A DNA stretch of 16,519 nucleotides. Source: an uncultured Oscillospiraceae bacterium. Its GTDB lineage: Bacteria > Bacillota > Clostridia > Oscillospirales > Oscillospiraceae. Each line of letters starts with the position of its first letter. The first letter of the stretch is position 1. Positions 1 through 6,816 of the stretch are shown here, one piece after another. Under the pieces are notes generated by a model. It saw only the letters and a list, made by a program, of their open reading frames with translations, did no database searches and had not been told where the DNA came from. Location of the stretch: assembly GCA_910578735.1 (NCBI GenBank), contig CAJTSQ010000049.1:1-16519 (forward strand), given 5' to 3'. The translations under genes were made by a program, and so were the position numbers.

Positions 1-147
1 CCTTATCCCCCACCTAGGGTTTTTGCGCCCTTTTGGCGGGATGGAGTATGGAAAACGAGAAATTTACCCTCGTGTTTGTTCCTTTATTTTACTTTTGCCA
101 TTACTTTTGACTGCTTACTGGAATTCCTCATGCTTTATTCTGTGCTT
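1..147. other. Flank at the leader-distal end of the CRISPR array
   Basis: This AT-rich stretch lies past the oldest (leader-distal) repeat. I see no convincing gene. A reading frame runs through it into the array, but it has no Shine-Dalgarno site and its bulk is translated repeat, so it is spurious. Leftward transcripts of the array would end here. A weak hairpin (ACGAG/CTCGT around 54-81, followed by Ts on the minus strand) could serve as a terminator, but it is too short to call. Confidence 0.4.
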
Positions 148-179
148 CCTTCAATCCACGCCCCCGCCCGGGGGGCGAC
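148..179 (-). repeat. Degenerate terminal repeat of the array
   Basis: This last repeat is 32 bp. It has lost one C of the C6 run and differs at its outer end, where CCTTCAATCC replaces ATTTCAATCC. Decay of the leader-distal repeat is normal in CRISPR arrays and independently supports the leftward polarity. The change unbalances the C6/G6 stem by one pair. Confidence 0.9.
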
Positions 180-447
180 CAGCGGACGCCGTTGCAGCAC
201 TTCCGCCCATAGAAATTTCAATCCACGCCCCCCGCCCGGGGGGCGACCGTAGAGGGCTCGGAAATGTCGATTGCGAGGATATTTCAATCCACGCCCCCCG
301 CCCGGGGGGCGACCAGCCCATACCACCGTTCATAGGGTTCCTCCGAGATTTCAATCCACGCCCCCCGCCCGGGGGGCGACCCGCTGTGGTAAGGTCGATT
401 TTGTACGCCCCCATATTTCAATCCACGCCCCCCGCCCGGGGGGCGAC

Positions 448-480
448 TTTACAGCGATGGAGTACGAGAGTTTGTTTCTG
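448..480 (-). repeat. Spacer copy 1 of a dispersed duplicate (other copy 1929-1961)
   Basis: The 33-nt spacer beginning TTTACAGCGATGGAGTACGA is identical to the spacer at 1929-1961, 22 units away. The neighbouring spacers on each side differ between the two places, so a single repeat-spacer unit was copied rather than a block. Confidence 0.95.
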
Positions 481-881
481 ATTTCAATCCACGCCCCCCG
501 CCCGGGGGGCGACTGTGTGCGCCCTCCCGGCGAACGCAAAGTGCAAATTTCAATCCACGCCCCCCGCCCGGGGGGCGACATCAGTTGTGGGAGATTGTCG
601 ATAATCGCAGACAATTTCAATCCACGCCCCCCGCCCGGGGGGCGACCCCCGGAGCCGCTTTCTTTGGCGGCGTGGATATATTTCAATCCACGCCCCCCGC
701 CCGGGGGGCGACCATTTTACGATAAGATATTTCGCACTTATTTTGGTATTTCAATCCACGCCCCCCGCCCGGGGGGCGACGTCGAAAGCGAAAGCGTAAT
801 CGTAAGCGATAATCATTTCAATCCACGCCCCCCGCCCGGGGGGCGACCAGATCAGGGCGTCATAGGAGCTGTATGGAAATT

Positions 882-914
882 ATTTCAATCCACGCCCCCC
901 GCTCGGGGGGCGAC
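882..914 (-). repeat. Array repeat with a single loop substitution
   Basis: This is the only internal repeat found to differ: GCTC replaces GCCC on the plus strand. The change falls in the hairpin loop, so the 8-bp stem needed for Cas5 processing is kept. It is a useful marker for following this unit in other strains. Confidence 0.85.
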
Positions 915-982
915 CTCGAAAGCTTCGTCCTCATCGTACTTTTTGACATATTTCAATCCACGCCCCCCGCCCGGGGGGCGAC

Positions 983-1085
983 TTTAATACACCACACATT
1001 TTCGGAGGTGGAATTGTATTTCAATCCACGCCCCCCGCCCGGGGGGCGACTTTAATACACCACACATTTTCGGAGGTGGAATTGT
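983..1085 (-). repeat. Tandem duplicated spacer (983-1017 and 1051-1085)
   Basis: Two neighbouring 35-nt spacers, both beginning TTTAATACACCACACATTTT, are identical and separated by one normal repeat. A one-unit unequal crossover or replication slippage between repeats explains this best. Confidence 0.95.
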
Positions 1086-1928
1086 ATTTCAATCCACGCC
1101 CCCCGCCCGGGGGGCGACCTGCGGGGCCTGCGGCGGTATGTGGAACACGGGAAATTTCAATCCACGCCCCCCGCCCGGGGGGCGACCGAACCGGATAGCA
1201 ATCTGGTTGTATTCAGCTTTATTTCAATCCACGCCCCCCGCCCGGGGGGCGACTTATTGCGGCAAGCTCTTGCCTTACAAGAAGAGCAATTTCAATCCAC
1301 GCCCCCCGCCCGGGGGGCGACGATGGCCATTGCCATGGCCAAGGGGGCCGTGGAATTTCAATCCACGCCCCCCGCCCGGGGGGCGACGGTATACATGCCA
1401 TTGCGCTCCTTGGCGACAAAGATTTCAATCCACGCCCCCCGCCCGGGGGGCGACGTTGCCTACCCCGTTGATGCTGTTCTGCATAGCATAATTTCAATCC
1501 ACGCCCCCCGCCCGGGGGGCGACGCAGGACATCAAGGATTTTATCTATGCGTACATATTTCAATCCACGCCCCCCGCCCGGGGGGCGACGGCATGATGGT
1601 GCCGGGGCCTAAGAAATCCACCTGAATTTCAATCCACGCCCCCCGCCCGGGGGGCGACGCGCAGAAGGGCTACGACGTGAGTAGCGAGGAAATTATTTCA
1701 ATCCACGCCCCCCGCCCGGGGGGCGACTGCGAACCTGCTTCTGTAAACCGGATTATATCCATTTCAATCCACGCCCCCCGCCCGGGGGGCGACCCCCTTC
1801 GGGTGCGCACCTCGGAAACGGACCCGGAGATTTCAATCCACGCCCCCCGCCCGGGGGGCGACGGTCCAGCCCGTAAGCGTCCAAAAAGGAGGAGAATTTC
1901 AATCCACGCCCCCCGCCCGGGGGGCGAC

Positions 1929-1961
1929 TTTACAGCGATGGAGTACGAGAGTTTGTTTCTG
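1929..1961 (-). repeat. Spacer copy 2 of a dispersed duplicate (other copy 448-480)
   Basis: Identical to the spacer at 448-480. This is the copy nearer the leader and so, by array polarity, would normally be the later arrival. The flanking spacers are unrelated to those around 448-480. Confidence 0.95.
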
Positions 1962-2060
1962 ATTTCAATCCACGCCCCCCGCCCGGGGGGCGACTTCTCG
2001 CTGTCGCAGATGGAGAGGTCGTAAACAATTTCAATCCACGCCCCCCGCCCGGGGGGCGAC

Positions 2061-2161
2061 CGCAATCGCCACCGTCACCCCCGCCGCTGTGGAGATTTCA
2101 ATCCACGCCCCCCGCCCGGGGGGCGACCGCAATCGCCACCGTCACCCCCGCCGCTGTGGAG
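2061..2161 (-). repeat. Tandem duplicated spacer (2061-2094 and 2128-2161)
   Basis: Two adjacent 34-nt spacers beginning CGCAATCGCCACCGTCACCC are identical. This is a one-unit tandem duplication like the one at 983-1085. Confidence 0.95.
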
Positions 2162-2795
2162 ATTTCAATCCACGCCCCCCGCCCGGGGGGCGACTACTGT
2201 ACGGGCAGTAGCAGACTTTGAAATTTCTCATTTCAATCCACGCCCCCCGCCCGGGGGGCGACCCAAAAACTTCATGTCCTCCAGCTTTACACCGGAATTT
2301 CAATCCACGCCCCCCGCCCGGGGGGCGACCTTGCCGATTTTGCCCGGCACGTTGGAGTACATAATTTCAATCCACGCCCCCCGCCCGGGGGGCGACTTTG
2401 GTTTGCCTGACAGGCTTTTTAAGCCGTTCAATTTCAATCCACGCCCCCCGCCCGGGGGGCGACACCCTTTGCAACCGCTGTCATTATGCCTTTGACATTT
2501 CAATCCACGCCCCCCGCCCGGGGGGCGACTAGGAGACGCTTTTCAAGTACGGGATGACGGGTGATTTCAATCCACGCCCCCCGCCCGGGGGGCGACTGGA
2601 GCGCTACACAACAGGACGTTTGCCGCTGTCATTTCAATCCACGCCCCCCGCCCGGGGGGCGACTTCAGACGCATGGACAGGAGTCCAGGAAATATGATTT
2701 CAATCCACGCCCCCCGCCCGGGGGGCGACTGCTGGGCGTGTGCGACGACAGTTATTTTGATTATTTCAATCCACGCCCCCCGCCCGGGGGGCGAC

Positions 2796-3166
2796 GACAG
2801 CGAGTTTGCGGAGCTGACCACGGACGACGATTTCAATCCACGCCCCCCGCCCGGGGGGCGACGATAACCGGTTTGGCAGAGCTTTTTTCTGACGCTATTT
2901 CAATCCACGCCCCCCGCCCGGGGGGCGACTGCTGGGTCTGGGGCGGGGGCTGTACGGAGAAGTCATTTCAATCCACGCCCCCCGCCCGGGGGGCGACCCG
3001 GACAGCAATGGATTAAGGAGCTGGGCAACGGGATTTCAATCCACGCCCCCCGCCCGGGGGGCGACCCAAGCTGGAAGCGTGTCTGTAAAGCACTGCTACA
3101 TTTCAATCCACGCCCCCCGCCCGGGGGGCGACGACAGCGAGTTTGCGGAGCTGACCACGGACGACG
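2796..3166 (-). repeat. Dispersed duplicated spacer (2796-2829 and 3133-3166)
   Basis: The 34-nt spacer beginning GACAGCGAGTTTGCGGAGCT occurs at 2796-2829 and again at 3133-3166, five units apart. The four spacers between the copies are each found once. The spacers flanking the two copies differ, so only one unit was copied. Confidence 0.95.
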
Positions 3167-4469
3167 ATTTCAATCCACGCCCCCCGCCCGGGGGGCGACA
3201 CGGCGATTTGGTGTTTGTCCACTCCACAGAGATTTCAATCCACGCCCCCCGCCCGGGGGGCGACTATCCTGGCCCATATGCCCGCTATCTCTACTACGAT
3301 TTCAATCCACGCCCCCCGCCCGGGGGGCGACAGAGCTGGAGCCGTTGGGCTTCCACTCTCAGGCAATTTCAATCCACGCCCCCCGCCCGGGGGGCGACGG
3401 TATTCAAAGTCGATAGAACGAATCCCAGTCGGATTTCAATCCACGCCCCCCGCCCGGGGGGCGACGGGTGATCGTGTCCATAAAATCAACTCCTTTTGTA
3501 TTTCAATCCACGCCCCCCGCCCGGGGGGCGACGTCTGGCCAGACTTGCAAAATACATCAACAAAGGAATTTCAATCCACGCCCCCCGCCCGGGGGGCGAC
3601 CAGCAGATGGAAGCCGGGGATATGATAGACTTTGAATTTCAATCCACGCCCCCCGCCCGGGGGGCGACCGGCATGAACTTGGAGGCCCCGGCCGCTCTAA
3701 TATTTCAATCCACGCCCCCCGCCCGGGGGGCGACTTGAGAAATATTTCTAAACCATCTGTCCAGCTTTGTATTTCAATCCACGCCCCCCGCCCGGGGGGC
3801 GACCAGACCGAGCAAATATAAGCAAACAGCGATTCGGATTTCAATCCACGCCCCCCGCCCGGGGGGCGACCCTTTCCCGCTGCTCCGGCAACCCCGCCGC
3901 CTTGCTATTTCAATCCACGCCCCCCGCCCGGGGGGCGACTTTCTCTATCAACGCAGATGAAGAAACATTGGAATTTCAATCCACGCCCCCCGCCCGGGGG
4001 GCGACATCCCTCCAAAGGAGGACGCCCCCGCAGTTTGTATTTCAATCCACGCCCCCCGCCCGGGGGGCGACCTGTGGACCAGGAGGGCCCTCGGGACCGG
4101 ACACAGATTTCAATCCACGCCCCCCGCCCGGGGGGCGACCCAGGGGTAGCGGTTGGCCCACTCAATGGCGGAATTTCAATCCACGCCCCCCGCCCGGGGG
4201 GCGACCTAACCATGCGGTGGGGGAGACGGGTGGCGAGATTTCAATCCACGCCCCCCGCCCGGGGGGCGACCGCGTCGATGATTGTTAGAGCCAAAAATTA
4301 AAATATTTCAATCCACGCCCCCCGCCCGGGGGGCGACTTAGCCTGGTTCCAGGCGGACTTGAGGCACTGCATTTCAATCCACGCCCCCCGCCCGGGGGGC
4401 GACATTCTTCGGCGGCGAGCTGTTGCTGATGTGTTTATTTCAATCCACGCCCCCCGCCCGGGGGGCGAC

Positions 4470-4638
4470 AGCAAAAACAGCCAATATTTAAAGCTATTTT
4501 ATCAATAAATATACAATTATATAAAATATCCCCTCCTGACTCCCGTTCAATTTAAAAAGAGGGAGTTGATTTTTACAGAAAATACCATATAGTTTGGTGC
4601 GAAACCGCAGTGATTTCCTGTGCACCTGTGGTTCGCAC
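4470..4638 (-). promoter_or_regulatory. CRISPR leader with paired inverted repeats
   Basis: AT-rich sequence between the cas2 stop codon and the first repeat, at the newest-spacer end. It should hold the array promoter and the sites used for spacer insertion. Two inverted repeats are visible. GGTGCGAA (4596-4603) pairs with TTCGCACC (4632-4639), whose far arm reaches into the cas2 stop codon. ACTCCC and GGGAGT flank 4545-4567. As I recall, type I-C leaders of other Bacillota carry a similar GGTGCGAACC/GGTTCGCACC pair, so the element looks intact. An AT-only tract (about 4487-4530) lies next to the first repeat. I cannot fix the exact promoter hexamers. Confidence 0.75.
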
Positions 4639-4929
4639 CTAAAGCATCAACACATCCTCCGGGGCATAGGAGGCCTTTACGCCAAAATGCTCAATCTTGT
4701 TCTCGTACCGGTTTCCCAAGTAATAAAACCGCAGGCTGTCCTTCTCCGGGTCCATGATGTTACACAGCTTTGCCTGTAACACACGGCACTGAGCTGCATC
4801 TAACAGACATTCAAAAACAGAGTTCTGCACCCGCTGACCGTAGTTGACGCACTGCCTTGCGATTTGCCGCAGACGTTTGCGGCCGGCAGCGTCCTCAGTG
4901 TTCACATCGTAGGTGATTAAAACCAGCAT
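4639..4929 (-). CDS. cas2: CRISPR-associated endoribonuclease-like protein Cas2
   Basis: A 96-residue protein of normal Cas2 length with the family start MLVLITYDVNTEDAAGRKRL, including the conserved Asp after the first beta strand (D8) and the QCVNYGQRVQNSVFEC segment typical of type I-C Cas2. Cas2 dimers bridge two Cas1 dimers during spacer integration. It starts 4 nt after the stop of the upstream chimeric gene, and GGAAGTGA lies just ahead of the ATG. The gene is intact, but its partner Cas1 is truncated, so it is probably an orphan unless another locus supplies Cas1. It is the last gene of the cas operon and abuts the leader. Confidence 0.96.
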   Translation of the reverse strand: MLVLITYDVNTEDAAGRKRLRQIARQCVNYGQRVQNSVFECLLDAAQCRVLQAKLCNIMDPEKDSLRFYYLGNRYENKIEHFGVKASYAPEDVLML

Positions 4930-4933
4930 TCGA

Positions 4934-5593
4934 TCACTTCCATAAAAACGGTGGATAAGCGTCCAAATCTCCCCGGAGGTAACGGGCCAACAGCAATGCC
5001 TGGATATAAGGAATCATCCCCCACGGGAGCTTTTCTCCCAGATAAGGGTGGGTCAGCGTCTCTTTTTTCTTTTCCTGCCATTGTTTTAAAAACGTTTTCC
5101 TGCCGCTGTCTGTCAGCAGTGCTGCGCCGCTCTCCATATACTGAAAGTCCGCTGCCTTGACCTGGCGGTTGTTAATAAGGGTGAGTACGAGGCGGTCCGC
5201 CATACAGGGGCGCAGTTCCTCCATCAGGTCCAGGGCCAGGGAGGTCCGGCCCGGGCGGTCCCGGTGCAGAAATCCCACATAGGAATCCAGGCCCACGCCC
5301 TCCCGGCCCCGCAATGGGACTCCGTTTGTGTCCCTGTGAAATTCCACCGCGTTACACTGTCCGGAGATTCCCAGCTCCGCTGAGTGGATGGCCAGCCCTC
5401 TGACGGTCAGGCAATTCCCCCGGCTCTCCCGAAACGTCTGGTCATGGACGCGTTCGTGCATGAGATGGCCGTCCACCGTGCGGTAGTTCTCCGCCCACTG
5501 GTCTTCAATATGGATCAGCGCCCACTGGCGGCGGCAGAAAGCGAAGTGCTGCAATCCTGAAAGCTGGAGCCAATGTTCTTCCTCAAATGCCAT
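4934..5593 (-). pseudogene. In-frame chimera of truncated Cas4 and truncated Cas1
   Basis: A single open frame of 219 codons. Residues 1 to about 97 match the N-terminal half of type I-C Cas4: the HFAFCRRQWALIHIE segment with the first iron-sulfur Cys at 20, the LMHERVH His motif, and GQCNAVEFHRD. From about residue 100, VGLDSYVGFLHRDRPGR onward to the end (PPFLWK) is the C-terminal third of type I-C Cas1, with the metal-binding His (110) and Asp (122). Missing are the Cas4 lysine motif and last three cysteines and about 220 N-terminal residues of Cas1 with the catalytic Glu. Full-length families run near 215 (Cas4) and 340 (Cas1) residues. The joint at about 5294-5305 shows no stop or frameshift. 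The start overlaps the cas7 stop by 11 nt, as in normal I-C operons. Spacer choice and integration are most likely lost. Natural Cas4-Cas1 fusions exist in other subtypes, but they keep both domains whole. Confidence 0.9.
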
Positions 5594-6434
5594 CCAGAAT
5601 CTCCGGCTCCAGCCTCTCCAAAGGTTCTGCGGTAATTTGATAATCTTCTACGCAGGTGGGGAACTGGCTGGAGTCTTTTAACTGGGCATGGACGGAGCGG
5701 TGGACCTTGGCGGAGGAGTACTGCCCGTCCTTGCAGTTATGCCGGAACCAATAGAGCTTGACCACCTCCATGGAGCCCTCTGGCCGGGCGGAGGAGGCGT
5801 CGTTGACAAAGAGAGTGCGCAGGCACTCCTTTAAAATCTCGGCGTCCTCCTCGGTAAAGCCGGTCTTTTCCGCCAGCTGAACGTTGATGGAACCCTTGAT
5901 CTTGTAAAGGCCGAAGCGGACAAAGTGCTTCATGCCCATAGTGTCGGAGGAGCGGGGCTTTTCCCCGTTTTCGCCGTTGACGCTCTTGGTGATCAGTATA
6001 TCCTCCACCTGGACCGGGGAGACGCTGACCGTCTGATGGACAGAGACCGGGCCACGGACGCCGATGGATACCCCCTTGGTGTCCTTAAAGGCGAACACCT
6101 GCCCGAAAGAGCGCACATCCAGCCAGGTTTCGCAGGCCTTTTGGGCGTAAGCCGCAGAGTCCTTGGCATCTTTCGCCTTGCCCAGACGGGCGGAGGCCCG
6201 CTCGCTCAGACTGCCGCAGCCGTCGTCACACCGGTCTGCGGACTGGACAAAGACTGCCTGTCCCATATCCTGCATCCGGTTGCGCAGCTTGCGCTTGATG
6301 CACACGTCGCTCATCTCCCCCAGACCGGCGTAGTCGGTGCGGGGGCTGTTCCCGTTCAGCGGGTCGCCGTTGGGATTGGCCATGGTGACCGATACAAAGG
6401 CTACAAAGTCGATTTTGTTCTGAAGTACTCCCAT
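5583..6434 (-). CDS. cas7: Type I-C Cascade backbone protein Cas7 (Csd2)
   Basis: Cas7c polymerises along the crRNA spacer to form the backbone of the type I-C Cascade complex. The 283-residue product is of normal length. The hallmark VTMANPNGDPLNGNSPR lies at residues 16-32, followed by DVRSFGQVFAFK and SIGVRGPVSVHQ, all typical of Csd2. I chose the ATG at 6434 (MGVLQNKIDF) because a GAGGAGGGA ribosome site lies 7-8 nt upstream, inside the end of cas8c. The longer open frame upstream has no such site and would run far into cas8c. The stop overlaps the next gene's start, suggesting coupled translation. Confidence 0.96.
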   Translation of the reverse strand: MGVLQNKIDFVAFVSVTMANPNGDPLNGNSPRTDYAGLGEMSDVCIKRKLRNRMQDMGQAVFVQSADRCDDGCGSLSERASARLGKAKDAKDSAAYAQKACETWLDVRSFGQVFAFKDTKGVSIGVRGPVSVHQTVSVSPVQVEDILITKSVNGENGEKPRSSDTMGMKHFVRFGLYKIKGSINVQLAEKTGFTEEDAEILKECLRTLFVNDASSARPEGSMEVVKLYWFRHNCKDGQYSSAKVHRSVHAQLKDSSQFPTCVEDYQITAEPLERLEPEILDGI

Positions 6435-6435
6435 T

Positions 6436-6816
6436 TTAATTTCCCTCCTCTGTCTCCGGTTGATTGGATTTTTCCTTGCGGTAGGCCCGCTGGTGGTAGT
6501 AGCCCAGCAGATAGATGTCATCCAGCTTCTGGTTCAGCTCCCCGTCTGAGACGGACAGCTTGCCCACGATCTCCTGAGTCATGTCGCGATAATACCGGCC
6601 CAGCCGGGGCGGCAGTTGTTTGTAGTAGGGCTCCAGCTTTTCCTCCAAAACACGCCAGACGGTCAAGGGGTGCAGAGAAAACGCCTTCTGTGTCCGCATG
6701 GCATTGGCCTCCCGGGTGCTGTCCCCGCTGTAGGTGCTCTGCTCCACCGCCTCCGCGATGGCCAGCAGACGGCCGAAGAGATAGCTGCGGTTGGTACAGT
6801 CTTTGTCTAAAGCCAT
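6436..6816 (-). CDS. cas11c: Internal cistron for Cas11c small subunit within cas8c
   Basis: Type I-C systems are known to make the small subunit Cas11c from an internal start within cas8c. Here an ATG at codon 467 of cas8c begins MALDKDCTNRSYLFGRLLAI and has GGAGG (6825-6829 on the plus strand as CCTCC) 8 nt upstream, an ideal spacing. The predicted product is 126 residues, shares the cas8c frame and stop, and matches the expected size and helical character of Cas11c. It would bind along the displaced-strand face of Cascade. The start is inferred from the ribosome site and the family precedent, not from data. Confidence 0.78.
   Translation of the reverse strand: MALDKDCTNRSYLFGRLLAIAEAVEQSTYSGDSTREANAMRTQKAFSLHPLTVWRVLEEKLEPYYKQLPPRLGRYYRDMTQEIVGKLSVSDGELNQKLDDIYLLGYYHQRAYRKEKSNQPETEEGN

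Larger units (their letters stand above)
148..4469 (-). CRISPR. Type I-C CRISPR array, 65 repeats and 64 spacers
   Basis: I counted 65 copies of a 33-bp repeat with starts 65-69 bp apart, giving 64 spacers of 32-36 bp. On the plus strand each repeat begins ATTTCAATCC and carries the core CGCCCCCCGCCCGGGGGGCG, which folds into an 8-bp stem with a 4-nt loop. On the minus strand it starts GTCGC and ends GTGGATTGAAAT, the known type I-C form, so the array is read leftward from the leader at 4470-4638. In type I-C, Cas5 (not Cas6) cuts at the base of this hairpin. The newest spacer is 4404-4436 and the oldest is 180-214. Nearly all repeats are identical. The exceptions are the terminal one (148-179) and one loop variant (882-914). 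Four spacers occur twice. Spacer targets cannot be named from the sequence alone. Confidence 0.99.

Noticed and set aside
426..436. Variation in Cas3 helicase motif III (SSS for SAT) as a sign of inactivity (Cas3 residues 426-436, about 10030-10060 in the window)
   Set aside because: The change is conservative and all nucleotide- and metal-binding motifs are present, so I treat Cas3 as intact.
1322..1354. Spacer with repeated TGGCCA, possibly a structured element
   Set aside because: It is a normal-length spacer between intact repeats; the short repeats are probably from the target gene.
23..4301. Many open frames of 60-170 codons on both strands across 23-4301, rich in Pro, Gly and Arg
   Set aside because: They are translations of the CRISPR repeat, which has no stop codon in several frames. 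They lack ribosome sites and the repeated peptide (such as FQSTPPARGAT or SPPGRGAWIEI) is the repeat itself.
180..4436. Self-targeting spacers against genes in this window
   Set aside because: By eye I found no spacer matching sequence outside the array in this window. A full genome search was not possible.
4934..5593. A natural Cas4-Cas1 fusion protein
   Set aside because: Known fusions keep a full nuclease and a full integrase (well over 500 residues). This one has 219 residues and lacks key residues of both.
6432..6521. Upstream extension of cas7 (29 extra codons starting MTSICWA)
   Set aside because: It has no ribosome site and overlaps cas8c, while the ATG at 6434 has a strong one and matches the family start.
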